A DNA stretch of 64,000 nt from Lactobacillus sp. ESL0680. GTDB taxonomy: Bacteria; Bacillota; Bacilli; Lactobacillales; Lactobacillaceae. Below are positions 7,572 through 17,353 of the stretch, one piece after another. The stretch is from positions 1,550,001 to 1,614,000 of the forward strand of contig NZ_CP113945.1 of NCBI RefSeq assembly GCF_029392855.1, given 5' to 3'. Made by a program: the position numbers and the translations under genes. Under the pieces are notes generated by a model that ran no database searches, had not been told where the DNA came from, and saw nothing but the letters and a program-made list of their open reading frames with translations. Position 1 is the stretch's first letter. Every line of letters begins with the position of its first letter.

Positions 7572-9521
7572 TTACCAAATATGAACTCGCTTGTCTGGAT
7601 CAAGCCACATACCATCAGTTGGCTTCACGTCAAAGACCTTATAGAAGTCGTCTTGACATTGAATTTGAACATTTGCTCGCTCAGGACCAGGTGCGTGAAC
7701 ATCAACAGCCGTTTGCGATTTAATTGATTCAGTCAATTGTTTGTTGGCCCAAATTCGAGCAAAGTTTTCAAACAATTTCTTCAAATCGTCGCCTTCATTT
7801 TTAGCAGCTTCAACTGCAGCTGTCAAACCACCCTGATCGGCAATATTTTCAGAAACAATCTGCTTACCGTTCAACTTAACTGGACCGTATTCAATCCCGT
7901 CAAAGATGTCAATTTCAGCTTGTGTCCGCTTCTTAAATTCGGCGTAATCTTCATCTGTCCACCAGTTAGTCATATTACCTAACTCGTCGAATTGCGCACC
8001 ATTATTGTCAAAGGCATGAGAAACTTCGTGGGCAATTACTGTACCAATACCACCAAAGTTAGTTGCGCGATCTTGCTTCAAATCATAAAATGGTGCCTGT
8101 AAAATGGCTGCTGGGAAAGTTAAGTCGTTTCTTTGTGGATCATAACAAGCATTAACCAAGTTCCCTGGCATTGCCCAAACTGTCCGATCAACTTCCTTAT
8201 GCAATTGTTCAATATTATACTTTTGTTCTTCAACAGCAAAAGCACGTCCATTTGAATAAAGACTGCCGCCTTGACTGGCTGGGACAACTTGCAAACGATT
8301 GTAAATTTCTTCAATCTTGTCTGGATAGCCAATCTTTAATTCCAAAGCATCCAGCTTAACAACTGCCTTCTTCTTAGTTGCTTCTGAGAGCCAGCTATTA
8401 TTTTGCAGACGTTCTTCATAAACAGCCAGCATCCGGCGAATCATATCTTCAACATCTTTTTTGGCATCAGCACCAAAGTAAGTCTGACCATAGTAAACAC
8501 CAATAACTTCACTAAAAGCACTGTTGGCAATATGATAAGCCTGCTTTTCACCTGATTGCAGTTGTGGTTGGCCTGATAAAGCTTGACTAAACGGAAAGGC
8601 AGCTTCACGGAATTCTTGTGACAAGTCTGAAGCAGCATCGTTGATGAAGTTAACAATCATCCAACCCTTGATCTCATCAAAGTTGGACTTGTTGATGATT
8701 TCGTTAACGTGGTCAAGATAGCGTGGCTCCTCAACAATAATGCGGTCAGGTTCTTCACCAATAACTTCCTTTAAGTAGTACCCAATCTTAAAGTCATCGA
8801 ATTTAGCTTCAAAGTCTGCAATCTTCATTGGGTTGTAGCAAGCTGGGTAATCAGCCCATTCTTCAGCTGACTTAACTACTTTGGCTAACTTAGCGTCAAA
8901 CTTAATTGCATCTGCAGCGTATTTCTCAGCTTCAGCAGTTTCAACTCCTGCCATCTCTAGCAACTTAACAGATTGCTTACGCAAAGTTTCTAGTAACTCT
9001 GCCGCATCAGCAGTTTCATAAGTAGTTGTGTCCGGCAAAAAGGTTCCAGGACCAGCAAAATTGAGCACATTAATCTTGGTGTTCTTCATGTCTGGTTCAA
9101 CACTTAAACTAAACGGAATTGACGCAAAAGTAGCTAAGTCCGGAGCGTTTAAATTATAATCAGAAAAATCTCTGATGCCTTCTAATAACTCTAAGTCCGA
9201 CTTAATTGGTGCAGCACCATCTTCATTACGCTTGGTAAAGTCCTTAGCCAATTTATATAATTCGACAGCCTTATCCATATTAGGCACATCAGGAATAGCC
9301 TTTTTACCAGCAGCAAAATCCGCAAAGTCAGCCATCAAATGCTTTTCAACATTAACATCAATGCCATCAAATGATGCCATTCGTGAACGATCAGATGGAA
9401 TTTCAGTTTTTTCTAACCATTCTGAGTTAACGGCAAGGTACATATTATCCTGTGGTCTAGTGCCTACTTTAGGCTCAATAACATCGCCGCTGCCGCCGCG
9501 AACTGCAATATATTTTTTCAT
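7572..9521 (-). CDS. pepO: Neutral endopeptidase PepO, family M13
   Basis: 649 residues, the usual length of lactobacillar PepO. It is a zinc oligopeptidase of the neprilysin family acting in the cytoplasm on casein-derived peptides. The zinc site HEVSH is at 498-502, the downstream ENIAD glutamate site at 558-562, and the substrate-binding HAPGPERANV near 611-620; the C-terminal DGMWLDPDKRVHIW is also typical. No signal peptide or membrane anchor. The start has an AGGGAGG site. It lies 90 bases downstream of the MFS gene on the same strand and may be co-transcribed or have its own promoter in the AT-rich gap. Confidence 0.95.
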   Translation of the reverse strand: MKKYIAVRGGSGDVIEPKVGTRPQDNMYLAVNSEWLEKTEIPSDRSRMASFDGIDVNVEKHLMADFADFAAGKKAIPDVPNMDKAVELYKLAKDFTKRNEDGAAPIKSDLELLEGIRDFSDYNLNAPDLATFASIPFSLSVEPDMKNTKINVLNFAGPGTFLPDTTTYETADAAELLETLRKQSVKLLEMAGVETAEAEKYAADAIKFDAKLAKVVKSAEEWADYPACYNPMKIADFEAKFDDFKIGYYLKEVIGEEPDRIIVEEPRYLDHVNEIINKSNFDEIKGWMIVNFINDAASDLSQEFREAAFPFSQALSGQPQLQSGEKQAYHIANSAFSEVIGVYYGQTYFGADAKKDVEDMIRRMLAVYEERLQNNSWLSEATKKKAVVKLDALELKIGYPDKIEEIYNRLQVVPASQGGSLYSNGRAFAVEEQKYNIEQLHKEVDRTVWAMPGNLVNACYDPQRNDLTFPAAILQAPFYDLKQDRATNFGGIGTVIAHEVSHAFDNNGAQFDELGNMTNWWTDEDYAEFKKRTQAEIDIFDGIEYGPVKLNGKQIVSENIADQGGLTAAVEAAKNEGDDLKKLFENFARIWANKQLTESIKSQTAVDVHAPGPERANVQIQCQDDFYKVFDVKPTDGMWLDPDKRVHIW

Positions 9522-9611
9522 TCAAAAATCCTCCCTGATATTAAATTAAAATAAGTTAAATTAATAATATCATTTTAATTAAATAACTATTGTTAAAAAA
9601 TATTTACAAAA

Positions 9612-10832
9612 TTACTTGTACAGTGTCAGATGCTTCCGCAATTTAGCATGCAATGGGATTAGCAGAATAATCATCAAGAAAATCCCCACAGCTGCAATGA
9701 TAAAGAACGGAATATAACCGGAACGGTCAATCACTAGACCGCCAAATAATGGTCCAAATGCCTGCCCAATTCCACGAGCCACATTAATTGCCCCCTGATA
9801 CTTTCCTTTGCTGGATAATGGCGACAAGTCATTAATGTAAGCTGGCACAGCTGGAAAGGCCGTGGCTTCACCGAAGGTCAAAATGAGCATTGAGAGCGCA
9901 AAATGCGCAAAATCCCGAGCAAAGATTAAGGTCACAAAGGAAATGGCAAACATCAATGTGCCAAAAATAATCTGGTGGAACAAGTTTTTAAATAAATGTG
10001 GATAACGTGCCAAAACCACTTGGATAATCACAATTACCGCACCATTCAATGTCCAGAGCAAACTGTACATGTGGAATGGAATCCCAAGCGAAACCATGTA
10101 AACGGACAGGTTGGATTCCCAATTCATATACATTAACCAGGTAACAGCTAATGAGATTAAGAAACCAATGGTGAGCATCATATTATGCTTCGGCATTGCT
10201 TGTGACTTCGGCTTCTCGCCAGTCGCCACTGTTTTTGCCTGCCGCTGTTTATGAAAATTAATAATCGGTCGATAATTAATCGCGGCGTTAATTGCGGCAA
10301 TCGCAAATAACGCTGCAGCCAAAATAAACAGGAATTCAATTGAGAAGTCATACAGGTAACCAACTAAGAGTGTACCCGTGACTGTCCCCACATTTTGAGC
10401 AAAATAAATTAAATTAAAAACATAACGTCCCGGATACTTACGCAGGCTAGTCGCAATGGAATTAATCATCGTGCCATTCCAGCCACTAGTTAGCCCAGTT
10501 AACGTTAACCAAATCCAGTAAGCAGGCCACCCATGGAAAAAGGCCATCAAAAATAAGATCGTCGCGTCAAGCGATAATCCCACTACAATTAGCGGATACG
10601 GATTATAGCGGTCATAAAAGCGGCCCGCCACAATTGACCCGAGCACATTACCTGCACAATTGCAAAATAATACAACCCCAATCATTGAGAGGCTGATATG
10701 TAATTGCTTATTTAAATAGACAGAGGTCAGCGGCCAAACAAAGCTCGACCCAATCCACGTGGCCAATTCACCCAGCAGCAGCCAACGCAATTTAACTTCT
10801 GTTTCATTATTAGATCCATGTGTAAGTTTCAT
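9612..10832 (-). CDS. MFS transporter, multidrug-efflux-like
   Basis: 406 residues with about twelve hydrophobic helices. The loop between helices 2 and 3 carries GRFYDRYNPYPLIVVG, the MFS signature. A charged middle loop (HKQRQAKTVATGEKPKSQA) separates the halves, as is normal. Substrate cannot be read from the sequence. The upstream region carries a terminator for the next minus-strand gene, so transcription starts between 10833 and 10884. Confidence 0.85.
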   Translation of the reverse strand: MKLTHGSNNETEVKLRWLLLGELATWIGSSFVWPLTSVYLNKQLHISLSMIGVVLFCNCAGNVLGSIVAGRFYDRYNPYPLIVVGLSLDATILFLMAFFHGWPAYWIWLTLTGLTSGWNGTMINSIATSLRKYPGRYVFNLIYFAQNVGTVTGTLLVGYLYDFSIEFLFILAAALFAIAAINAAINYRPIINFHKQRQAKTVATGEKPKSQAMPKHNMMLTIGFLISLAVTWLMYMNWESNLSVYMVSLGIPFHMYSLLWTLNGAVIVIIQVVLARYPHLFKNLFHQIIFGTLMFAISFVTLIFARDFAHFALSMLILTFGEATAFPAVPAYINDLSPLSSKGKYQGAINVARGIGQAFGPLFGGLVIDRSGYIPFFIIAAVGIFLMIILLIPLHAKLRKHLTLYK

Positions 10833-10884
10833 TTATTCAGTCCTTCCTATTTAAGTTCCAATTACCAGTGTAGCAAGAAGTATC

Positions 10885-10925
10885 AAAAAAGAACACCCCC
10901 ATGCAATGAGGTGTTCCAAAAAAGT
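10885..10925. terminator. Terminator after the D-aspartate ligase-like gene
   Basis: GAACACC at 10891-10897 pairs with GGTGTTC at 10910-10916, with A and T runs on both sides; in minus sense it lies just upstream of the MFS gene. Confidence 0.75.
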
Positions 10926-10941
10926 TTATTTATAATAATTT

Positions 10942-12216
10942 TTATTTTTGTGGTTTTTTCTCAAAGAATTGACCCTTGTTTACCTGATAAAACTTCTTAT
11001 ACCGGTCATAATAGTTATGGAACATGTACTTCATTAACAGCCAGCGCTTAAGATTACGGTCCTTATCATAAAAGACAGTGGTGCCGTAGCGGCCCTCATG
11101 AATTAATTCCTCAGCAGCCTTCTTAGCTTCATTATCAGCAGCATATTCCTTGAAAATTTTCACTGGAACTCCCAGCCACAGAACGTGCTTGGATTTTAAC
11201 TTATTACCATAAACAGTTGGCTGTTCCTTCAAGCTGTCATAAACGTAATCATCAACGTACCACTTAGCTAAGTTATAACCGTTTAAGGTAACATAAAAGC
11301 TAGAGCGGCCCTGACGCAAGTTAATTTCAAAGAACTTATACTGGCCATCGCGACTATCATACTTAATATCAAAGTTGGCCATCCCTGTATAATTGATCTT
11401 TTCTAAGAAAGTCTCAACTTGCTCATATAACTTTTCATTATATTCCGGCAGAATCGCCATGTAATTACCAATTGATTGCGGCGTTGGATCTTCCAGCAGT
11501 GGGTGACCCATACACATCATCTTAATATGATGGTCTTTATCAACATAAGCATTCAACACCCGCATGTTAGAATCATCACCAGGAATGAAGTCCTGCAAAA
11601 TCAGGTCAGCCTGGTAGCCGTTGCCGTAGATTTTACCAACAATATCTTTTAATTCAGCTTCATCATGAATTGTGAAGGCTTTTTTGCGGCCTTCAAAGTG
11701 AACATCAAGCCAAGAAACAGGATCCTCTGGCTTTAATTCAACAGGATAGTTGAATGGCAGGTTTAAATAATCCTCAGCCTGAAAGTCAGCCATCGTAACA
11801 ATCTTAGTCTTAGGGTACGGCAAGCCATATTCTTCCGCAATTTGGTAGAAGCCTTCCTTAGAAATCAGCTTTTCAAGCAGATCATAGTCAATATAAGGAA
11901 CGACAAACACGTCTTGCAATTCATCCTTGTGCTTAGCTAATAATTCAGCGTAGCCATCCCCACAAGCAATCAAAATTACTGGTTCCTGATGATCCTTGTA
12001 AAGCTTCATCTGCTCACGCATAACTGTCATAAAGGTTGGATCTTCACTAAAGCCGTGATGCAATTCAACTTCGACTATCTTAGAATAACGCGTTGCCGCA
12101 AGCTGACTATCAGCTAGAGCCTTAACTTTAATACCATAAGCTTGATTAAACGAGCGCGCCATGCCATAGACATTAATGTCGCTACCCAATAAAATTGGCG
12201 TAAAATCTTGATTCAT
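10942..12216 (-). CDS. ATP-grasp ligase, probable D-aspartate ligase of the peptidoglycan cross-bridge
   Basis: 424 residues. The middle part has ATP-grasp features: NYPVELKPEDPVSW for the first ATP strand, ADLILQDFIPGDDSNMRVL and YKFFEINLRQGRSSFYVTL with the metal-binding E-N pair. Length and layout agree with the Aslfm/AslA group, which joins the beta-carboxyl of D-Asp to the lysine side chain of the peptidoglycan precursor in the cytoplasm. It follows the asparagine synthase gene by 13 bases, the same pairing reported in lactococci where the synthase amidates the D-Asp. This fits the L-Lys-D-Asp wall type of lactobacilli. The N-terminal 100 residues are a pre-ATP-grasp fold. Confidence 0.8.
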   Translation of the reverse strand: MNQDFTPILLGSDINVYGMARSFNQAYGIKVKALADSQLAATRYSKIVEVELHHGFSEDPTFMTVMREQMKLYKDHQEPVILIACGDGYAELLAKHKDELQDVFVVPYIDYDLLEKLISKEGFYQIAEEYGLPYPKTKIVTMADFQAEDYLNLPFNYPVELKPEDPVSWLDVHFEGRKKAFTIHDEAELKDIVGKIYGNGYQADLILQDFIPGDDSNMRVLNAYVDKDHHIKMMCMGHPLLEDPTPQSIGNYMAILPEYNEKLYEQVETFLEKINYTGMANFDIKYDSRDGQYKFFEINLRQGRSSFYVTLNGYNLAKWYVDDYVYDSLKEQPTVYGNKLKSKHVLWLGVPVKIFKEYAADNEAKKAAEELIHEGRYGTTVFYDKDRNLKRWLLMKYMFHNYYDRYKKFYQVNKGQFFEKKPQK

Positions 12217-12229
12217 TATCTTGCTCCTA

Positions 12230-14179
12230 TTAAACCAGCTTGCCTTGTTCGATCAAGCTAGCTACTTCCGGCTGAACGTGTTGATACTTAGCAACCGTGC
12301 CCTCATAATCAACAAAGAATAACTTGTACCAAACAAGGAAGGTATAAATTGTCCAAATTTGCCGACGGTGAGAACCATCGCCATTGAAGTTTTCATCGAG
12401 TAATTGCAAAATCTTGTCTTGTTCAAAAATATCACTGACAAAATCTTCACTGAACATGTCCCGAACTTGCTTGTCAAAGCGCGGTTCCTGCAGCCATTCC
12501 TTGATTGGCGTTGGGAAGCCTAATTTTGGCCGTTTAGCCCATTCATCTGGCAAAACTCGCTCTGAAGCCTTACGTAAAGCGTACTTAGTATCATGCTTAT
12601 TAACCAAATATTCAGTTGGAATTGAGTTTGCTCGTTCAGCAATCTTGCGGTCAAGGTACGGTACCCGCAATTCTAGAGAGTGCGCCATTGAAATCTTGTC
12701 CGCTTTTTGCTCAATATCATTTAGCATAAAGTGGTGCAGGTCAATGTACTGCATCTGCCGGACGTTATCAAGATCCTTAACCTTCTTAAAGTCGGATTGG
12801 TAGATACTGTTAACCGTCAACTTGTTGCGGTATGACGGCTTCAAAATACCGTTAGCATCCTCAGAAGTGAAAATCGTTGGGTAATCCATATCGTAAATCA
12901 CAGATTGACCAACGTAAAACTCGCTTGGTTCAGCTAGGTTAGTGTACAAATGCACCTTACCTGGGAAGTTAGGCATCTTCTTAATCTTATGTGCCAACTT
13001 AACTTTTGTCTTTTTCGGCAATTTAGTTAATTGTGACGTAAAGACCTTAATTACATTGTTATGCGTGTGCATGCCGTAATTGACATAGCCAGCAAATAAC
13101 TCGTCAGCACCTTCACCTGATAGAGCAACTGTGACATGCTTACGCGCCATCTTGCACAAGTACCAGAGCGGAATAATTGATGGGTTCGCATCCGGCTCAT
13201 CCATGTGGTACTGCATCTCAGGAAAGTCATGCATCGCTTCATCCGACTTTACTTTGTCAGAGAAGAACTTCCAACCCTTAATATCAGCTAAAGCCTTAGC
13301 CTTTGAGGCTTCATCATAAGTTGCATCGTCAAATGAAATTGAGAAAACATCATCAGGATCTAAGATACTGGTGATATAACTAGAATCGACACCTTCTGAC
13401 AAGAAAGCACCAACCGGAACATCAGCAATGCGGTACAAATCAACCGTTTCTTTTAGGTCATCATCAATCTTTTTAACGGTTTCTTCAAAGCTCAAATTGT
13501 TAGCCTTGTATTCGGCATCCCAATATTGGTGCATTTTCATCTTGCCGTCTTGATATTCAAACCAATGACCAGCTGGGAAGCGGTGAATGCCCTTAAAGAA
13601 TGTTTCATTAAGGTCATTGTATTGGTTCATTAAGTATGGCTTAACTGCTTCCGTGTTCAACCGGCGCTTAAACCCTGGGAAAGCCAAGAAACTCTTGAGC
13701 TCTGAACCGATAAGCAAATGACCATTTTCATCACTATAATATAACGGCTTAATTCCAAAGAAATCACGGGCACCATACAAAGTTTGGGTATTATCATCCC
13801 AAATAGCGAAGGCAAACATTCCGAGCACGCGCTTGAGCAAGCCATCCATGCCCCATTCTTCAAAACCGTGCAACAAGACTTCTGTATCAGTTTCAGTAGT
13901 AAAAGTATGCCCAGCGGCAACTAATTCTTCTCTTAATGGTTGAAAATTGTAAATTTCACCGTTAAAAATAATTGCTCGGGTATTATCTTCGTTAAAGATT
14001 GGTTGGCTACCACCGCGCAAATCAATAATTGATAATCTTCTAAAGCCCAACGCTACCTTATCATTGGTATACATCCCATCAGAATCTGGGCCTCTGTGTT
14101 TAATCGTTGCCATCATTTTACCAATGGCTTTTTGTTTGTCATTTATTTCTGGATCATAAAATGCGACAATTCCGCACAT
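12230..14179 (-). CDS. asnB: Glutamine-hydrolysing asparagine synthase, likely amidating cross-bridge D-Asp
   Basis: 649 residues. N-terminal class II glutaminase starts at Cys2 (MCGIVAFYD), with RRLSIIDLRGGSQPI and the FNGEIYN motif; the C-terminal synthase domain has the pyrophosphate loop (GAFLSEGVDSS, note SEG where most have SGG) and ALSGEGADELFAGY. It forms Asn-type amides using glutamine and ATP. Its tight pairing with the D-Asp ligase gene suggests that, like lactococcal AsnH, it amidates D-Asp in the cell wall rather than making free Asn. Start supported by AAGGGAAG. Confidence 0.9.
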   Translation of the reverse strand: MCGIVAFYDPEINDKQKAIGKMMATIKHRGPDSDGMYTNDKVALGFRRLSIIDLRGGSQPIFNEDNTRAIIFNGEIYNFQPLREELVAAGHTFTTETDTEVLLHGFEEWGMDGLLKRVLGMFAFAIWDDNTQTLYGARDFFGIKPLYYSDENGHLLIGSELKSFLAFPGFKRRLNTEAVKPYLMNQYNDLNETFFKGIHRFPAGHWFEYQDGKMKMHQYWDAEYKANNLSFEETVKKIDDDLKETVDLYRIADVPVGAFLSEGVDSSYITSILDPDDVFSISFDDATYDEASKAKALADIKGWKFFSDKVKSDEAMHDFPEMQYHMDEPDANPSIIPLWYLCKMARKHVTVALSGEGADELFAGYVNYGMHTHNNVIKVFTSQLTKLPKKTKVKLAHKIKKMPNFPGKVHLYTNLAEPSEFYVGQSVIYDMDYPTIFTSEDANGILKPSYRNKLTVNSIYQSDFKKVKDLDNVRQMQYIDLHHFMLNDIEQKADKISMAHSLELRVPYLDRKIAERANSIPTEYLVNKHDTKYALRKASERVLPDEWAKRPKLGFPTPIKEWLQEPRFDKQVRDMFSEDFVSDIFEQDKILQLLDENFNGDGSHRRQIWTIYTFLVWYKLFFVDYEGTVAKYQHVQPEVASLIEQGKLV

Positions 14180-14246
14180 AGTTTATCTTCCCTTAATTAG
14201 TTTTATTAATCTATTAAATTCTTCATATTAACTGTTTCATTATATG

Positions 14247-14284
14247 CTAAAAGCCGGACAATTACCAAACTGTCCAGCTTAATT
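14247..14284 (-). terminator. Terminator after the metallophosphoesterase gene
   Basis: In minus sense AAGCTGGACA, loop, TGTCCGGCTT then TTA; the stem sequence nearly repeats that of the terminator at 15702-15731. Confidence 0.75.
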
Positions 14285-14287
14285 TTA

Positions 14288-15685
14288 CTAAATATAAAAG
14301 ATTCTGCGCTTAGAGGCAGCACCATACCCAAAAACTTGGATAACGTGACGGTGTGAATCAACATTGACAATGTAACCAGCAAATTCAGTATGGTGGTCAA
14401 TCTGCCGGTTCCAATTTTTATTATACTTAGTCGTCAACACATGATTAGGCCCCATCAACGCCGAGCAGTTAAACAAGATATACTGGATACCATTAATCCG
14501 ATATTGGTCTTCACGGTGACGATGACCGCAGAAGTAAGCAATAATGCGCGCATTTTTAATATTAGTAAAGTCAAAATCATTCGCCAGCCGAAATTCCGGT
14601 GGAATACCGCGGCTGGAATGCATCTGTCCTTTTTCACGTTGGTTAAACGCAACAAGGAGTTCATGTAGAGACCGGCCGTTATACTTCAAGGCATTAGTTC
14701 CCTTACGATTAATCGGGTTAGCATGACTCATCAAAATGATCTTTTTGTTTGATGATTGCTCTAAAATCTCAATAATCTCTTCAATTTGGTCTTCTCTGAC
14801 GGCTAACGTGATTTTGGTGTCATATTTTTTCTGACCTTGGGCATCAAGCTCATATGGTACATCAGAAGTATTAACTGAAATAAAGCGGACATCATCAACA
14901 TCGTAATAACAAACGCCATGCTGGCGTGAAATATAATGAATATCCCGTTGAGCATACATGCTCGGCCACATGATGCTTTCAAATTCATTTTCAGGGAATG
15001 ATGCTTTTAAATCATGGTGCTCATCAAACTTATCATTTTCGTCATGATTACCCTTAATCATGATTGTCGGAACGCGATCAGAGACAAAGGAATCGCGCAG
15101 CTTCATCAATTCGCTCTCACTTAAAAAGCCAGCGTCTGAGCCATCAATCCAATCACCTAAGTGAACCTTGAGGTTAAGTAAGCCAGAATCATCAAGATAG
15201 GAAAATTCATTAACGTGCGTTAAACCATTCCAACCATAAAAATCACTGCTATTGCGATCTTTATAATGCGTATCAGAAATCACGCTGACATTAACGGAAT
15301 TTTTACCTTGTCTGACGTGATCGTGAACCCGATCAATAAATTGGTCAAGATATTGCTCGGTTACATAGCGGCGGCCGGTCTTCTTATTGGCGAACGCACG
15401 ATAACAGCCAAGCTCCTCGTTAAATTCACGCACATATTCTGGCGCCAATTTTTCCGTACTTTCCAAGCTGAGTGCTTGATGTAAAACACCATTTTCATCT
15501 TTATAAACGGTCAAATTATACGGCTGACCTCCCGGTGTTCCTTGCCCGCCGTCAACTTGATATTCACCGACTGTCATATATTCTTGCATCGGGTCAAGTG
15601 AGTCGTCCTTTTTCTTAAACGCAGCTCGCTTTTTCACACCAATTAAACGATCAAATAATCCTTCTGCATGCTTAAACACATTCAT
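14288..15685 (-). CDS. Calcineurin-like metallophosphoesterase
   Basis: 465 residues from ATG 15685; an in-frame TTG at 15703 overlaps the preceding terminator and is rejected in favour of the ATG behind TAGGGG. The full set of metal ligands is present: SDTHYKD (DxH), GDWIDGSD, IKGNHDEND, SHANP and CGHRHRED (GHxH). About 150 residues precede the catalytic core, with basic VKKRAAFKKKDDS near the start and no signal peptide. Substrate is unknown. It lies between the cross-bridge genes and an orphan gene, both on the same strand, but is bracketed by its own terminators. Confidence 0.8.
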   Translation of the reverse strand: MNVFKHAEGLFDRLIGVKKRAAFKKKDDSLDPMQEYMTVGEYQVDGGQGTPGGQPYNLTVYKDENGVLHQALSLESTEKLAPEYVREFNEELGCYRAFANKKTGRRYVTEQYLDQFIDRVHDHVRQGKNSVNVSVISDTHYKDRNSSDFYGWNGLTHVNEFSYLDDSGLLNLKVHLGDWIDGSDAGFLSESELMKLRDSFVSDRVPTIMIKGNHDENDKFDEHHDLKASFPENEFESIMWPSMYAQRDIHYISRQHGVCYYDVDDVRFISVNTSDVPYELDAQGQKKYDTKITLAVREDQIEEIIEILEQSSNKKIILMSHANPINRKGTNALKYNGRSLHELLVAFNQREKGQMHSSRGIPPEFRLANDFDFTNIKNARIIAYFCGHRHREDQYRINGIQYILFNCSALMGPNHVLTTKYNKNWNRQIDHHTEFAGYIVNVDSHRHVIQVFGYGAASKRRIFYI

Positions 15686-15701
15686 GATTTTGGCCCCTAA
15701 C

Positions 15702-15731
15702 AAAAAAGCTGGACCAATAATAGTCCAGCTT
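15702..15731 (-). terminator. Terminator after the 161-residue orphan
   Basis: AAGCTGGAC at 15706-15714 and GTCCAGCTT at 15723-15731; in minus sense the stem is followed by TTTTTTG, six bases past the stop of the upstream gene. Confidence 0.85.
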
Positions 15732-15736
15732 AAAAA

Positions 15737-16222
15737 TTATGCATTTTCTGCCAAAGCATGTGCTGCCAAGCCAATTGACAAAACAGCATCCTTTGACAAT
15801 ACCCCTTGTAATCCCTTAAAGGCGATTGCTTGAACCGCGCTAATTACTTTAAGACTATATGCAACTACATGATAATCAACTGTACTGTTATAAAAATCAT
15901 CCTCATAAGGATCTTCATGGTTATATGTCAGATTAATTTCATCCTTATCCACAAAACCATCCACATGATTAGTTAAAATACGGTCATGCAAGTCCGTCAA
16001 CTTCTCCGACAATTTAATCAAAGTCAACTTATGATCGCTTTCGGTCTCATAATATTGCTCTTGCGTCATGTCAAAGTATTCTTTAACTGGCTTGTTTAAG
16101 ATGTGCAGACTATCGATTGCACGATATACAGCCTCGGCATCAAAGTCTCGTTCCTTATTCAAAATTTCTTCTTGGTTTGCGGCCAAGTCATCGGCCAAAG
16201 TAATTGTCTCTAACTTATCCAT
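15737..16222 (-). CDS. Hypothetical protein, helical
   Basis: 161 residues, start supported by GGAGG. Acidic and mostly helical, with a middle segment rich in Tyr and Asp (YNHEDPYEDDFYNSTVDYHV) and a hydrophobic C-terminal helix (VISAVQAIAFKGLQGVLSKDAVLSIGLAAHALAE). No signal peptide, no recognised family. It is a monocistronic unit closed by the 15702-15731 terminator. Confidence 0.65.
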   Translation of the reverse strand: MDKLETITLADDLAANQEEILNKERDFDAEAVYRAIDSLHILNKPVKEYFDMTQEQYYETESDHKLTLIKLSEKLTDLHDRILTNHVDGFVDKDEINLTYNHEDPYEDDFYNSTVDYHVVAYSLKVISAVQAIAFKGLQGVLSKDAVLSIGLAAHALAENA

Positions 16223-16387
16223 GGTATCCTCCTAAAGTTCAACTTATATTATACCAAAAACAGCGGTTAAGGAAGCTATTTTGTTACTTTTTAACTTAAA
16301 ACCAAAAGTTTAAAAATCTTGCTTTATAAAAAGACTTTACCTTAACAAAAATAAAACTCAGCTTGAAAATGCATCAGCAATAATAGT

Positions 16388-17329
16388 TTATAATTCAATA
16401 ACTGTTCCAGTGTTGCCAGCAATAATCTCGTTGACATTATCCAAAGAACCAATAATTGCCTTCTTACCTGTATTTTTAACAAAAGTTAAAGCAGCTTGAA
16501 CCTTAGGCAACATACTTCCAGCTGCAAATTGATCTTCGGCAATATAGCCTTCTAATTCTTTAACGTTCGTCTTAGTCAAGCACTTTTGATCCGGTTTACC
16601 AAAATTAATGCACACACCATCAACAGCAGTTAAAATAATCAACTCATCTGCAGATACTAATTCTGCAACTTTTGCCGCACTAAAGTCTTTGTCAATAACT
16701 GCTTCTTTACCGGTGAAATGAGTGCCATCTTTCACTACTGGAATACCGCCACCACCAGAAACGATTGGTATAATCCCATTAGCAATCATCTTTTGAATTG
16801 CACCGATTTCTTTAATTGCTTGAGGTTTAGGAGACGGTACAACCCGACGATAACCACGACCGGAATCTTCAACAAGTGTCCAATCTGGATATGTTTTCTT
16901 CACGTCGTCAGCTTCTTCTTTAGAATAGAAGGGGCCAATTGGTTTAGATGGTTTTTCAAAAGCAGGATCGTCACCATTAACAATTGTTTGCGTTACAACT
17001 GTAACGATATCTTTGTCAATGTTATTTTTAGCAGTTTCTTCTTGCAGTGCATTTTGGAACCAATAACCGATGCTTCCTTCTGTCATTGCTCCCACAGTAT
17101 CTAATGGCATTGCCGGATTTTTTTCGCTGTTTGCAGCTAATTGTTGCAATAACAAGTTCCCAACTTGTGGACCATTTCCATGAGTAATAATTAATTCATC
17201 CCCATTTTTGATGAAATTAACTAATGCACTTGCTGTTTTTTTAACTGCTTCTTGTTGTGCTTGCGCAGTAGGATCTTTGGATAAAATTGCATTACCACCC
17301 AAAGCTACTACGATTCTATTGTTTGCCAT
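16388..17329 (-). CDS. arcC: Carbamate kinase
   Basis: 313 residues. Converts carbamoyl phosphate and ADP to ATP, CO2 and ammonia, the energy-yielding last step of the arginine deiminase pathway. The amino-acid-kinase core is clear: VVALGGNAIL at the start, THGNGPQVGNLL, the VVPSPKP and VSGGGGIPVV loops, and KVQAALTFV near the end. It is the last gene of the minus-strand arc unit, 24 bases after the antiporter gene. Confidence 0.95.
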   Translation of the reverse strand: MANNRIVVALGGNAILSKDPTAQAQQEAVKKTASALVNFIKNGDELIITHGNGPQVGNLLLQQLAANSEKNPAMPLDTVGAMTEGSIGYWFQNALQEETAKNNIDKDIVTVVTQTIVNGDDPAFEKPSKPIGPFYSKEEADDVKKTYPDWTLVEDSGRGYRRVVPSPKPQAIKEIGAIQKMIANGIIPIVSGGGGIPVVKDGTHFTGKEAVIDKDFSAAKVAELVSADELIILTAVDGVCINFGKPDQKCLTKTNVKELEGYIAEDQFAAGSMLPKVQAALTFVKNTGKKAIIGSLDNVNEIIAGNTGTVIEL

Positions 17330-17353
17330 ATATTATTCTCCTAATAATAAGTT

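Noticed and set aside
8120..8332. Frames on both strands inside pepO
   Set aside because: Shadows of a long, well-conserved gene, without ribosome sites or family resemblance.
14206..14400. 64-residue minus-strand frame overlapping the metallophosphoesterase end
   Set aside because: Different frame from the real gene, runs through its terminator and has no ribosome site.
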